Source: Deefgea salmonis
Lineage (GTDB): Bacteria; Pseudomonadota; Gammaproteobacteria; Burkholderiales; Chitinibacteraceae
Direction of reading: 5' to 3'
Length of the DNA: 64,000 nt
Assembly (NCBI RefSeq): GCF_020531905.1
Contig: NZ_JAJAWG010000002.1
Location: forward strand, 248,001-312,000
The position numbers were made by a program, and so were the translations under genes. Below are positions 25,821-35,271 of this stretch, one piece after another. A model generated the notes under the pieces. It searched no databases and was not told the DNA's origin. It saw only the letters and a list, made by a program, of their open reading frames with translations. Within the stretch, counting starts at the first letter, position 1. Every line of letters starts with the position of its first letter.

Positions 25821-26867
25821 TTATTGCGCCAAAGGCGTGTGGCATAAGTTTTCTAGCAAGGTGCGCCAAGCCGCCAGCTCCGGCACGCCCGGTTTTCGCA
25901 CACCAAAGAACTGCACGATTAATTCTTCGCTTTCGCTATACACCTCAAGCGAAGTAACCCAACCATCGACGGTGGGTTTATTGACGATCCAGCACGAAGC
26001 AATGGCGGTGGTATTGAGGTGTAGATTAAATTTCTCATCCAAAATATTGAACCAAGGGCCGGTGCGCAGCAGTTTTTTGACTGGGCCAGAGTGAATCTGC
26101 ACCATGCCGCGATTGCCAACAAAACACATAATCGCCAACTCTGAATCGGCCGCTTGTTGCAGCATGGTTTCAACGGCATCAATCGCTACCGCTTGGGCTA
26201 AATCAGCACCCGCTGCACGTAAAGCACCTAAACGGCTGACTTGGTTTTTGCGTAGCATCGGAAAAAATCCATGCGTGTCGGTCAATGCCAACCATGCGGC
26301 ACGCAGCGCCGCTGGATCGGCGGCATCACGCGGCATCGCGTCGATAGGGTAGGCGGCGATCTCGGGCCAAGCTGGTGCTGCATCGGTGAATTTTGCGACC
26401 AAAGCTTGGTAAGCTGCGATATTGCTGTTGGCGGTCATAAAGATTTTATGCACGGCAACCCCGGCGCCATCAAAAAATTGCAGGCTGAGGCGCTCGCCTT
26501 CTTGCACCGCAAAATGGCTTTGCCAAGCATTAAAAAACATCCGTAAATCTAAATCCGCGCCCAGCACCATGCCGATGGCTTTTTCGGCTTCGATTTGTTC
26601 GTATTCGCCATGACGCTCGTGCACGCACCATTCATTACGGCTCAATACCATCACTTCGCCCAAAGGGGCTAAGTCGCGGAAAATGGCTTGGGCTGTGCCT
26701 TTGAGTGGGGTGGCCTTTACGCCGCATTCGGCGGCCACCAGCTCAGCTTCACTCACTTGCAGGCGTAGCGCCCGATCACGGATACGCAGTTTGGGTTCGG
26801 TTTGGCGTAAAGCTTGATCGGCGGTTTGCAATGTGGCGGCGCGTTCGGAATAAGTCATCGCGTTCAT
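25821..26867 (-). CDS. hmuS: Hemin-degrading factor HmuS/HemS
   Basis: A 348-residue cytoplasmic heme-handling protein built of two similar halves (about 25-175 and 195-345). The first half has RNEWCVHERHGEYE and the second CFVGNRGMVQIHSGPV, both typical of HemS/ChuS/PhuS, which bind heme and either store it or open the ring. I place the start at 26867, since AAGGACA lies just upstream and the length is then normal; the longer frame runs into the receptor gene. It lies 113 bp after the receptor gene. Confidence 0.92.
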   Translation of the reverse strand: MNAMTYSERAATLQTADQALRQTEPKLRIRDRALRLQVSEAELVAAECGVKATPLKGTAQAIFRDLAPLGEVMVLSRNEWCVHERHGEYEQIEAEKAIGMVLGADLDLRMFFNAWQSHFAVQEGERLSLQFFDGAGVAVHKIFMTANSNIAAYQALVAKFTDAAPAWPEIAAYPIDAMPRDAADPAALRAAWLALTDTHGFFPMLRKNQVSRLGALRAAGADLAQAVAIDAVETMLQQAADSELAIMCFVGNRGMVQIHSGPVKKLLRTGPWFNILDEKFNLHLNTTAIASCWIVNKPTVDGWVTSLEVYSESEELIVQFFGVRKPGVPELAAWRTLLENLCHTPLAQ

Positions 26868-26980
26868 GGGGTGTCCTTGTGGTTTTGCTACGGTGAAATG
26901 GCGAGGGCAGGGCGGTAAGCTTGCCGCGTCGCCTTGGCGCTCGGTGGCTTTTGAGCGACCGAGCCATTGATTGTTGTGGT

Positions 26981-29131
26981 TTAGAATTTCCAATCGACGC
27001 TCAGGCGCAGATTGCGACCGGGTTGAGTGAGCCGATCCATATTGGCGCTTGAGCTCGCTAGGCTACGCACATCGCTATCAATCCAATATTTGCGATCACC
27101 TAAGTTGAAGACGCCGCCGGTGATTTTGAGATCTTTGCGCGGCGTCCACCATGCGATTAAATCGACCAAGCCATAGCCGGGCGCTTTAAAATCGGCTTCG
27201 CCGGCGACTTTGTCTTGGCCTTTTACTGCGGTGAATAAGATTTGCCCGCCCCATTGCGCGTGTTGGTAGCCCAAGCCAGTAACGGCTTTAAGCGGGGCGA
27301 CACTGCCGAGCGGTCTATCATTGGTTTGATTTAAGCCGACCGCCCAAGCGGCGTTAGCCCATGTATGCCAACCTTGGCCGATTTGCCAGTTCATTCTGAC
27401 TTCAGCACCATAAATCCGCGCTTGGCTGATGTTTTGGTTTTGGTAGGTGGTGTTGGTACCTGGCACGCACAAGGCATTGCCCGGGCAAGTGACGCTGACT
27501 TGCTCAATAAAGTTGTCGTACTGATTATTAAACGCGGCGATGCTGCCGCCGAGTGCTGAATTGCCAAAGCGGCCGCCCAGCTCAATGCCGTGACTGGTTT
27601 CAGGTTTGAGGTTCGGATTGGCAATGGCGGCGTAGCCCATTGGTGAGATATAGCTGCCGTTTAATTCCATCGCATTGGGCGCACGAAAACCCGCGCTGTA
27701 TTGGGCAAATAAAGTGCTCATGTCATTGACTTGCCACGCGGCGGCTAGCTTGGGGGACAGCGCCGAATCAGTCAGCGCCACCGCTTGCCCGCCGCCAGAA
27801 CTAAATTGCGTATCAACGTCGGGCTTGAGTTGGTAATGATCAAAACGTAAACCCGGCGTGAGGGTGAATTGGCCGCCAGCAAAGCTCAGCTCGTTTTGCG
27901 CGTAAATACCCCATTGCGTGGTTTTGGTTTTGGGGACATCGCGCACATTGAGCGTGCTCGAGCTTGGCGTGCCGTCGCGTAATTCAGTTAAATCGCTTTG
28001 GAACCATTCCGCGCCCAGCGTCCAATGCTGGGCGATGGCACCGGCGATTTTCTTTTCAACCAGACCATTGATGCCGACGGTGTCTTGGTCATACGTTGAA
28101 GTGCGGCTCCAGTTGGGCGTGAGCACTTTGCCTTGTTGGCGAACTTGGAATGATTTTTGCGTGGTGGCCATATCTTGGCGATAAACCATCGCTTGCGCGC
28201 CATCGATCCAGCCATTTTGATCGGGCGCGGTGTATTGATAATCCAGTGAAATGCGGCGGCGCGTTTGTTCGTCCTCGGCACGGCTCGATTTCACCGAGCT
28301 CATCATCGGCGCGCCAATATCGGTATACATCGTGGTGTCGACGCTTTTTTGATTCATCTCGGCGGTCAAGCCCAGCTTGTGGCCGCCATCGAGATAATGC
28401 TGCAATTTGACTAAGGCGCTGCGTTGTTCGGTATCTTGTGGATTGGCGGTGGTGCGGCCATATTTTTGCGTATCGACCGTACCCATGGTGGCCAATTCAT
28501 GGCCACGGCGACCCGCCACTTGCACTAAACCTAAAGTATTTTCACCCATGGCAAACGCCACCGCCGCTTGCGCGCCGTAGCTTTGGTCGGCGCTGGCGTA
28601 ATCGGCTTTTACTTGGCCGGCGACATCGCCTCGGCCTTGTAATAAATCGGCAGGATTGGTGGTGCGCATCCCGACCACGCCGCCTAAGGCATCGGAGCCA
28701 TACAACGTTGACGCTGGGCCACGTAAAACTTCAATTGCCGAAAGTTGCGAAAAATCGACTTGGTCGCGGCCACTATTAAGGTAAGAGCCAAAAGAGAAGG
28801 CATCCGGTAGGCGAATGCCATCGACCATCATCAAGACGCGGTTACTGTCTAAGCCGCGGATACTGACGCTGGACAAACCATAACGGCCATTTTGCCGAAT
28901 ATTCACGCCCGGTTCGGCGCGCGAAAAATCACGAAAATCGTCAATCATCTCGTCATCGAGCACCGCTCTGCTCGTCGTCGTGATCGATGGTGGCAACGCG
29001 CTGAGCTCTTTTTCGGTACGGGTGCCAATCACCACGATTGGATCAAGCGCCGGAAATACCGGCTCTGCTGCGGCAAACGCGTGTTGCATCGCGGCAGAAA
29101 GTAGCGTCAAAGTCAAAACCGTGGCTTTCAT
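26981..29131 (-). CDS. hmuR: TonB-dependent heme/hemoglobin receptor
   Basis: A 716-residue outer-membrane receptor. A signal peptide (about 1-21, ending HAFA) is followed by a TonB box (DPIVVIGTRT), a plug domain (about 30-150, with RGLDSNRVLMMVDGIRLPD) and a 22-strand barrel ending in phenylalanine (SVDWKF). The FRAP and NPNL boxes of heme receptors are present (GFRAPNAMELN, NPNLKPETS). The histidine usually found between those boxes is missing. ATG 29131, after GGACA, is the best start. It heads the hmuRSTUV series, and Fur-box-like sequences lie upstream. Confidence 0.9.
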   Translation of the reverse strand: MKATVLTLTLLSAAMQHAFAAAEPVFPALDPIVVIGTRTEKELSALPPSITTTSRAVLDDEMIDDFRDFSRAEPGVNIRQNGRYGLSSVSIRGLDSNRVLMMVDGIRLPDAFSFGSYLNSGRDQVDFSQLSAIEVLRGPASTLYGSDALGGVVGMRTTNPADLLQGRGDVAGQVKADYASADQSYGAQAAVAFAMGENTLGLVQVAGRRGHELATMGTVDTQKYGRTTANPQDTEQRSALVKLQHYLDGGHKLGLTAEMNQKSVDTTMYTDIGAPMMSSVKSSRAEDEQTRRRISLDYQYTAPDQNGWIDGAQAMVYRQDMATTQKSFQVRQQGKVLTPNWSRTSTYDQDTVGINGLVEKKIAGAIAQHWTLGAEWFQSDLTELRDGTPSSSTLNVRDVPKTKTTQWGIYAQNELSFAGGQFTLTPGLRFDHYQLKPDVDTQFSSGGGQAVALTDSALSPKLAAAWQVNDMSTLFAQYSAGFRAPNAMELNGSYISPMGYAAIANPNLKPETSHGIELGGRFGNSALGGSIAAFNNQYDNFIEQVSVTCPGNALCVPGTNTTYQNQNISQARIYGAEVRMNWQIGQGWHTWANAAWAVGLNQTNDRPLGSVAPLKAVTGLGYQHAQWGGQILFTAVKGQDKVAGEADFKAPGYGLVDLIAWWTPRKDLKITGGVFNLGDRKYWIDSDVRSLASSSANMDRLTQPGRNLRLSVDWKF

Positions 29132-29189
29132 TTTTTGTCCTTCAGCGGCCACTTGCAGTGCAAAAGCAAGTCAGTAACAGGGCCGATTT

Positions 29190-29248
29190 AAATATGAATA
29201 GGAATCGTTATCAATAACGTGCCGCACATGGTAATGATATTAATTCTC
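29190..29248. promoter_or_regulatory. Fur-box-like sites between hmuR and chaN
   Basis: Two sites lie in the 180-bp divergent control region. The better one, GGTAATGATATTAATTCTC (29230-29248), matches the Fur consensus at 14 of 19 positions; a second, weaker one ends in AATCGTTATC near 29215 (about 12 of 19). Both genes handle heme, so shared iron control is likely. Confidence 0.65.
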
Positions 29249-29311
29249 ATTTGCAAGTTATATTGTTTGCCACTAAAATTGACGTCCCCCTCCCATGGCC
29301 ACAATCTGCGA

Positions 29312-30100
29312 ATGAAACGAATCTATCCACTGTTATTACTTAGCTTACTGGCAGCCTGTCAGTCGCCCGCCACTTTGACCCCAGCAGCGCCGCCTAAGCA
29401 CCCCGTGGTTTTATTGGGTGAAGTCCACGACAATGCGCTGGGCCATCAACAACGCTATGCATGGTTAAAAGCCCAAATAAAAGCCGGCTGGCGACCGGCG
29501 ATTGCGATGGAGCAATTTGACGTTGAGCGGCAAGCCGACATGGATCAAGCGCGCGCCAAGCGCCCCAAAGACGTCGATTTTCTAATTAAAAAAGCCGGTG
29601 GCACGCGCTGGGATTGGCCTTTATATCGGCCGGTAATTCAGCTGGCTTTGCAATATGATTTGCCCTTGCTGGCGGCGAATTTATCGCGCCAAGACGCAGC
29701 GATCTTGATGAAAAATCCGCAAGCGAGTTTAGTTAGTTTGGCGGGAATGGATTTAAACGCGGATATTGCGCCTGCCGTTTTAGCTGGACAGCGCCAAGCG
29801 GTGCAAGCAGGACATTGTGGAAAATTACCGCTGGCGATGGAAGAACCCATGGCGCGCGCACAAATCGCTAGAGATCGTTTAATGGCGCAAGTGATGACAC
29901 CGTATCTGTCGCAAGGCGTTGTGCTGATTGCCGGTAACGGACATACCCGCCGTGATATTGGCGTAGGCCAATGGTTGCCGCAAGCGTATTCGGTGGGATT
30001 TGTTGAGTCAGAACAAGACCATGATTTTGATGAAGTCCACATCATTGCTGCAACCCCGCGCCCAGATCCTTGCGCGACATTGCAATTAAAACCGTCGTAA
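29312..30100 (+). CDS. ChaN-family lipoprotein
   Basis: A 262-residue DUF399 protein. The start at ATG 29312 gives a signal peptide with lipobox LAAC (C16), and the conserved LLGEVHDNALGHQQR follows. The C-terminal half has VLIAGNGHTRRDIGVG. In Campylobacter the ChaN protein is an iron-regulated, heme-binding outer-membrane lipoprotein, so a helper role for the divergently encoded receptor is likely. Codons before 29312 lie in the Fur-box region and are not believed to be translated. Confidence 0.87.
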   Translation: MKRIYPLLLLSLLAACQSPATLTPAAPPKHPVVLLGEVHDNALGHQQRYAWLKAQIKAGWRPAIAMEQFDVERQADMDQARAKRPKDVDFLIKKAGGTRWDWPLYRPVIQLALQYDLPLLAANLSRQDAAILMKNPQASLVSLAGMDLNADIAPAVLAGQRQAVQAGHCGKLPLAMEEPMARAQIARDRLMAQVMTPYLSQGVVLIAGNGHTRRDIGVGQWLPQAYSVGFVESEQDHDFDEVHIIAATPRPDPCATLQLKPS

Positions 30101-30119
30101 ATACGGTTTTTTTTACTCA

Positions 30120-30148
30120 GGGCGCGACCGGTTCGCGTCCTTTTTTTT
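30120..30148 (+). terminator. Terminator after chaN
   Basis: GGGCGCGA pairs with TCGCGTCC (one G-T pair) around CCGGT and runs into eight T. It also separates chaN from the convergent small gene at 30180. Confidence 0.8.
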
Positions 30149-30179
30149 GCCTAGCGCCTCGGCGTTGCAGGTGCGCGGT

Positions 30180-30503
30180 TTAGATTAAGCCATCGTCGTT
30201 GTCGACTAAAATATTCAGTGAATTTTTTAAGGTGTTCCGCACTTTTTTACGCGAGAGTAATTTGGTTTGTGCTGGTAGCGGTAAATCGGTCAGTCGCAGT
30301 ACATTTTTATCAATCAACACATCGACCAAATCTTCGATCACGCGAATTAAATCGGTGTCGAGCGAATAAAATATTTCATCCGATTTAACCAAAAAATTGA
30401 CCACATCAGGGTGATTGCTCTCGAGCTTTTCTTGGTTTTCTGCTGATGCTTCGACTGAAAGAGTGATGATTTCACCTTGGGCATTTCGACGGGCATAAAA
30501 CAT
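30180..30503 (-). CDS. Conserved small protein of unknown function
   Basis: A 107-residue cytoplasmic protein, divergent from msrB. The N-terminal MFYARRNAQGEIITLSVEAS and the ESNHPDVVNFL segment match a small family common in betaproteobacteria and sometimes misnamed tryptophan-synthase-beta-like. I prefer the start at 30503, which aligns with that family; the frame back to 30599 would overlap the msrB start. No catalytic motif is visible, and its function is unknown. Confidence 0.7.
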   Translation of the reverse strand: MFYARRNAQGEIITLSVEASAENQEKLESNHPDVVNFLVKSDEIFYSLDTDLIRVIEDLVDVLIDKNVLRLTDLPLPAQTKLLSRKKVRNTLKNSLNILVDNDDGLI

Positions 30504-30582
30504 AATGGTAGGCTCATAAGAAACATTTAAGTTTGATGTTAGCATTTTCACCGTAGGCTGTAGATGATCTAAGGAGGTTTGA

Positions 30583-30975
30583 ATGGAAAAAGTCAGCAAA
30601 ACCGATGAGCAGTGGCAGGCTCAGCTCAGCCCTGCAGCGTATTACGTCACGCGGCAAAGCGGCACCGAGCGCCCATTTAGCGGCCAATACGAAAAAAACC
30701 GTGCCGCAGGGCAATATCACTGCATCTGCTGTGGTGCGCTGTTGTTTGATGCTGCCGATCAATTTGACGCTGGCTGCGGCTGGCCGAGTTTCTCGTTGGC
30801 GGCCGACGAATCCGGCGTCACACGCATTGTCGATCGCAGCCACGGCATGGAGCGGATTGAAGTGCGCTGCACACAATGCGACGCGCACTTAGGCCACGTC
30901 TTCCCCGACGGCCCAGCACCTAGTGGCGAGCGCTATTGTATTAATTCAGTAGCGCTGGATTTTGAGGCCAAATAG
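30583..30975 (+). CDS. msrB: Peptide methionine-(R)-S-oxide reductase
   Basis: A 130-residue MsrB that repairs oxidised methionine. The zinc site is C47-I-C-C50 with C96-T-Q-C99, and the catalytic cysteine is C119 in GERYCINS. The conserved CGWPSF motif is at 65-70. A near-perfect AAGGAGG ribosome site lies 6 bases before the ATG. It stands alone and is closed by a terminator. Confidence 0.96.
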   Translation: MEKVSKTDEQWQAQLSPAAYYVTRQSGTERPFSGQYEKNRAAGQYHCICCGALLFDAADQFDAGCGWPSFSLAADESGVTRIVDRSHGMERIEVRCTQCDAHLGHVFPDGPAPSGERYCINSVALDFEAK

Positions 30976-31044
30976 AGGGTATGTATTTGATTGTGGCCCT
31001 TTAAATTCATAGTCTAGATGGCAATACATCAATGTAGCCATCAA

Positions 31045-31071
31045 AAAAGCCGCACTCATAGTGCGGCTTTT
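31045..31071. terminator. Bidirectional terminator between msrB and aroA
   Basis: A perfect 12-bp stem AAAAGCCGCACT / AGTGCGGCTTTT with a 3-base loop, between convergent genes. Confidence 0.9.
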
Positions 31072-31090
31072 GCATTTCGAATTTGGGTGT

Positions 31091-32383
31091 TTAATCCGAA
31101 ATCCGTGCCAATTCTTCAAAATACGTTGGGAAGGTTTTGGCGGTGCATTTGGGGTCGTTAATGCGGACCGGTACGCCTTTGATCGCCACCAGTGAGAAGC
31201 ACATCGCCATGCGGTGATCGTCGTAGGTGTCGATTTCGGCGTTGGCGGTGAGCGCTTCAGGTGGCGTTACCGAGATCCAATCTTGGCCTTCAACCACGGT
31301 GGCACCGACTTTACGCAGCTCAGTCGCCATGGCCGAAAGGCGGTCGGTTTCTTTCACGCGCCAGCTTTCGATGTTGCGGATGGTGGTGGTGCCTTTGGCG
31401 TAGAGCGCGGCAATGGCAATGGTCATCGCCGCGTCAGGGATGTGGTTGAGATCAACGTCAATTGCGGTGAGCTGGCCGCTCGCTGGTGGTGCCGCTTCAA
31501 TCCAATTGGGGCCCCAAGTAATCACAGCGCCCATTTCTGCCAAGGTATCGGCAAAACGTTTATCGCCTTGAATGCTGGTTGAACCCACGCCTTCCACGCG
31601 CACCACGCCGCCACCGATGGCACCGGCTGCGAGGAAGTAAGACGCGCTGGATGCGTCGCCTTCAACGTGGATTTCGCCGGGGCTGGTGTAACTTTGGCCG
31701 CCGGGGATGAAAAATTCGTTCCAGCTTTTACGCTCGACTTTTAGGCCAAATTTGGCCATTAAATTCAGTGTGATTTCGATATAGGGTTTAGAGATCAATT
31801 CACCGATCACATCAATCGTCATATCGCGTTGGGTGAGGGGTATCGCCATCAACAGCCCAGTCAGAAACTGGCTGGAGACATTACCCTTCACGGCAATGCG
31901 GTTGCTAGTGATGCTGCCCGGGCGAATTTGTAGTGGCGGGAAGCCTTCGTTGCCCAAATATTCGATATTGCAGCCCGCTTGCTGTAAGCCGGTTACCAAG
32001 TCACCAATCGGGCGCTCGTGCATGCGTGGCACGCCAGAAAGACGGTAATCGCCGCCCGCAAAGGCCAGCGCCGCAGTCAATGGGCGAAACGCCGTGCCCG
32101 CGTTACCAAGGAATAAATCGGCTTGTTTAACCGGGAATTCACCGCCACAGCCATGGACGATAAAATCACGGCTGTTGCCGATTTGCTCGATCTGGATGCC
32201 AAGCGCCGTAAGGGCTTCGAGCATGCGTTCGGTGTCGTCCGAAGCGAGTAAACCCAAAACACGGGTGCTGCCTTGGCACAATGCCGCCAGTAATAAGGTA
32301 CGATTTGAAATGCTTTTTGAGCCGGGCAGGGCAACGCTGCCATTCACGCCCGCAATCGGGGCAAGATCCAGAAATTCCATCAT
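31091..32383 (-). CDS. aroA: 3-phosphoshikimate 1-carboxyvinyltransferase (EPSP synthase)
   Basis: A 430-residue enzyme joining shikimate-3-phosphate and phosphoenolpyruvate in chorismate synthesis. [18 protein letters not shown] near the N-terminus binds shikimate-3-phosphate; [10 protein letters not shown] and the C-terminal TYDDHRMAM are further active-site segments. AGGAAA precedes two adjacent ATG codons. The gene is preceded on the same strand by waaF, with 140 bp and a hairpin between. Confidence 0.97.
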   Translation of the reverse strand: MMEFLDLAPIAGVNGSVALPGSKSISNRTLLLAALCQGSTRVLGLLASDDTERMLEALTALGIQIEQIGNSRDFIVHGCGGEFPVKQADLFLGNAGTAFRPLTAALAFAGGDYRLSGVPRMHERPIGDLVTGLQQAGCNIEYLGNEGFPPLQIRPGSITSNRIAVKGNVSSQFLTGLLMAIPLTQRDMTIDVIGELISKPYIEITLNLMAKFGLKVERKSWNEFFIPGGQSYTSPGEIHVEGDASSASYFLAAGAIGGGVVRVEGVGSTSIQGDKRFADTLAEMGAVITWGPNWIEAAPPASGQLTAIDVDLNHIPDAAMTIAIAALYAKGTTTIRNIESWRVKETDRLSAMATELRKVGATVVEGQDWISVTPPEALTANAEIDTYDDHRMAMCFSLVAIKGVPVRINDPKCTAKTFPTYFEELARISD

Positions 32384-32473
32384 GGTTTCCTAAAAAGTAA
32401 CACGGTGTGTGGGCAGCGCTGCGATCGATGCAAAGCTGAGCAGTGATTGCAAATGAATGATCGATGCTGATTG

Positions 32474-32514
32474 GCTTGCCAACGCAGCTGGTATCCATCG
32501 CGGCGTTGGCAAGC
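32474..32514 (-). terminator. Hairpin after waaF
   Basis: A perfect 12-bp inverted repeat, GCTTGCCAACGC (32474-32485) and GCGTTGGCAAGC (32503-32514), with a 17-base loop, just after the waaF stop. There is no T-run, so it may be an attenuator, an operator or part of an aroA leader rather than a classical terminator. Confidence 0.45.
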
Positions 32515-32525
32515 GGTGGTGCAAA

Positions 32526-33533
32526 CTATGCGGTCAATTTATTGAGTGCGGTATACACCAGATCAGCGTCCAGTTGATTGAGGCAGTTCATATGCCCCAG
32601 CGGGCAAACGCGGGCAAAGCAGGGGCTGCATTCTAAATCAAGAGTCACAATCTTGGCTTTAATCGCCAGCGGCGGGGTAAAACTCGGTGAGCTCGAACCA
32701 AACACGGCCACTAAAGGGCGCTGTAATGCCGCGGCCACATGCATTAAACCCGAGTCATTACACACCACACTACTGGCGAGCGACATTAAATCAATCGCTT
32801 CGGCCAGACTGGTTTTGCCGGCTAAATCGAGCACTTGCGGCGCGAGCTGGCGAATTTCGCTGCAAATTTCTTGGTCTTTATTCGACCCCAATAGCCAAAC
32901 TTGCTGGCCTTCGGCGATCAATCGATTGGCCAATGCTGCGGCGTGGATGGCAGGCCAGCGTTTGGCCGGGCCGTATTCTGCGCCGGGGCATATCGCCACG
33001 ATCGGCGTGTCCAGACTTAAACCGAGTTTACGTACCGTGGCATCGCGCGCATCGGTGTTGATGGTGAGCACCGGAAACGGCATGGCTTCAGTGAGCGGCA
33101 CGCCGGCATCGGCACCCAGAGCGTAAAAGCGCTGCGCCATTTGCGGCAGCAAAATCGGGTCTAGCTCGCGCGCATCATTGAGTAAGCCATAGCGCATTTC
33201 ACCCAACCAACCGGTGCGCTGAGGGATGCCAGCCAAAAACGGCACTAAGGCCGACTTGAGTGAGTTCGGCAGCACAATCACTTGCTGGTAGCCACGCGCT
33301 TTGATTTGCCGGGCTAGCGCCCAGCGTTCACGCAATTTGAGTTCGCCGTGGGTAAATGGCGCGTCGATCAAATCGTTAATTTCGGCCATCCGCGCATGCA
33401 GCGGTCGCGTCCATGCGGGCGCGAGCACGTCGATTAGCGCATCAGGGTGGCGCGCTTTGATTCGGGCATACAGGGGTTGCGCCATAATGGCATCGCCCAC
33501 CCAAGCGGGAGCGACGATGAGAATTCGTTTCAA
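32526..33533 (-). CDS. waaF: ADP-heptose:LPS heptosyltransferase II
   Basis: A 335-residue GT9 enzyme that adds the second heptose to the LPS inner core. The N-terminus LKRILIVAPAWVGDAIMAQPL and the C-terminal VCNDSGLMHVAAALQRPLVAVFGSSS are typical. The likely start is TTG 33533, with TAGGA about 9 bases upstream; longer frames add a non-conserved tail. With this start the length is normal. The next upstream gene on the same strand is the CHCC zinc-finger gene, 235 bp away. Confidence 0.93.
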   Translation of the reverse strand: MKRILIVAPAWVGDAIMAQPLYARIKARHPDALIDVLAPAWTRPLHARMAEINDLIDAPFTHGELKLRERWALARQIKARGYQQVIVLPNSLKSALVPFLAGIPQRTGWLGEMRYGLLNDARELDPILLPQMAQRFYALGADAGVPLTEAMPFPVLTINTDARDATVRKLGLSLDTPIVAICPGAEYGPAKRWPAIHAAALANRLIAEGQQVWLLGSNKDQEICSEIRQLAPQVLDLAGKTSLAEAIDLMSLASSVVCNDSGLMHVAAALQRPLVAVFGSSSPSFTPPLAIKAKIVTLDLECSPCFARVCPLGHMNCLNQLDADLVYTALNKLTA

Positions 33534-33768
33534 AATTAAATTTCCTAATGACTGCGCGGTGTTAACGCGGGTCGTCACCGCGTGGCAAAGCCCTATTTTA
33601 CGCCGGATCAACGACAAAAGCGGCGCATGACGCCGCTGGATGACAATGCTATTGGCGAGCGACTGTATTGGGCGTTAGCAGGCGGCGTGAAGCGCGTATT
33701 GAGAGTTCACTTTAGCGCTGCCTGTGGCCTGTTCTGCTACCGTGAGTTTCGCCAAACAGGCGGGTATA

Positions 33769-33966
33769 TCAATGACCCTTAATGATTTCGCCAGCTTTAA
33801 GGCGATACGTCGTGCCACAGTATGGGCATTGGGCGGCACCGGTTTTGCTGACATCAAGAAACACCCGAGGATGCGAATTCCAGCTGCTCATGTCTGGCAT
33901 TGGGCAATGCAGTGGCAAGTCTTTGGCCAATACTTCGATGTCTGTTTGCGATTCTTTAACGCTCAT
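33769..33966 (-). CDS. CHCC-type zinc-finger protein
   Basis: A 65-residue protein with the four ligands C21, H32, C47 and C50 (HCPMPD, SHPRVF, CPYC). This zf-CHCC fold resembles the zinc-binding domain of NADH dehydrogenase subunit NDUFS6 and is widespread in proteobacteria, where its role is unknown. GGAG lies 6 bases before the ATG. It is 85 bp after ilvE on the same strand, an association often seen in betaproteobacteria. Confidence 0.88.
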   Translation of the reverse strand: MSVKESQTDIEVLAKDLPLHCPMPDMSSWNSHPRVFLDVSKTGAAQCPYCGTTYRLKAGEIIKGH

Positions 33967-34051
33967 GGGGTACTCCGAATGATGTTGTTGTTAGGTGTCG
34001 CGCAGCGTAACCACGACCGTCGAGTTACGCCTTGGACTCACCCGACGTGCA

Positions 34052-34972
34052 TTAGCAGGCAGTGAGCCAATCTGCATGATGGCTGTCACGGCCTTGAACG
34101 ATATCAAAATACCGCTTTTGGATTTCAGTCGTCATCGGGCCACGGCTACCGCAACCGATTGTGCGGTTGTCGAGCTCGCGAATCGGCGTGACTTCGGCGG
34201 CGGTGCCGGTAAAGAACGCTTCGTCACAGATATACACTTCATCGCGGGTGATGCGTTTTTCGATCACTTGGACGCCCATCTCAGAGGCGATTTGGAAAAT
34301 CGTATTGCGGGTAATCCCGTCCAAGCACGAGGTCAAGTCAGGCGTGTACAGCTTGCCATTGCGAACGACGAAAATATTTTCGCCCGAGCCTTCAGCGACA
34401 AAACCATCCACGTCCAGTAGTAGCGCTTCGTCGTAACCATCGGCCGCAGCTTCATCGTGCGCCATGATCGAATTCATATAATTGCCGTTGGCTTTGGCTT
34501 TGCACATCGTGACGTTGACGTGGTGGCGCGAAAAGCTCGAGGTTTTTACGCGAATGCCTTTGGCCAAACCTTCTTCACCCAAATACGCACCCCAAGGCCA
34601 AGCGGCAACGATGATGTGCACGTCTTTTTTCGGTGGCGCGATGCCGAGTTTTTCTGAACCGTAAAACGCCATTGGGCGCATATAGCCTGATTTTAAACCG
34701 TTTTCTTTAATTACCGCGATGTGCGCGGCGTTAATTTCTTCGCGGGTGAACGGCAAAGTCATATTCAGAATTTTGGCCGAATTAAATAGGCGATTGGTGT
34801 GATCTTGCAGGCGGAAGATCGCAGGGCCGGTACTGGTTTCGTAAGCGCGAACGCCTTCAAAAACGCCCATGCCGTAATGCAAAGTGTGGGTCAGCACATG
34901 GGTCGTGGCTTCGCGCCAAGGTACCATTTTGCCGTCATACCAAATAACGCCGTCGCGATCTGCCATTGACAT
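34052..34972 (-). CDS. ilvE: Branched-chain amino acid aminotransferase
   Basis: A 306-residue fold-type IV PLP enzyme that makes valine, leucine and isoleucine from their keto acids. The N-terminal YGMGVFEGVRAY, the PLP-lysine K160 in MCKAKANGNYMNS, and the SGENIFVVRNG motif identify it. AGGAGAG lies upstream of the ATG. It is the first gene of an ilvE / zinc-finger / waaF series on the minus strand. Confidence 0.95.
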   Translation of the reverse strand: MSMADRDGVIWYDGKMVPWREATTHVLTHTLHYGMGVFEGVRAYETSTGPAIFRLQDHTNRLFNSAKILNMTLPFTREEINAAHIAVIKENGLKSGYMRPMAFYGSEKLGIAPPKKDVHIIVAAWPWGAYLGEEGLAKGIRVKTSSFSRHHVNVTMCKAKANGNYMNSIMAHDEAAADGYDEALLLDVDGFVAEGSGENIFVVRNGKLYTPDLTSCLDGITRNTIFQIASEMGVQVIEKRITRDEVYICDEAFFTGTAAEVTPIRELDNRTIGCGSRGPMTTEIQKRYFDIVQGRDSHHADWLTAC

Positions 34973-35207
34973 CGATGCTCTCCTGCCTAAGTTCTGGGTT
35001 TCTAATAAAGACGGTGATTGTAACTGAAAAATAGGGGATTCTGCGTAGCGCCGTACACAGAGTTACACGCTGCTGGGGCCTGCGTAAGATTTAGGATTTA
35101 AACCCCGATTTTTGGCGCTGGCAACAGGCCCGATTTGAATTCATACCGTGGCGGCCGCAAGGTTTGGGGCGGCAGGAAAATCCAAACTATATCGGCGCAT
35201 CGGCCAA

Positions 35208-35256
35208 AGTGCTTGCCGCGCGGGGGGCCACGGTCGGGCCACGGTCGGCAAGCACT
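35208..35256. repeat. Inverted repeat with an 11-bp tandem repeat in the loop
   Basis: AGTGCTTGCCG (35208-35218) pairs with CGGCAAGCACT (35246-35256). The loop contains two exact copies of GGGCCACGGTC (35225-35235, 35236-35246). It lies in the 299-bp gap between ilvE (divergent start) and the small exported protein at 35272, right behind the latter's stop, and could act as its terminator although no T-run follows. Confidence 0.6.
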
Positions 35257-35271
35257 ACGCTGGATTCGGGT

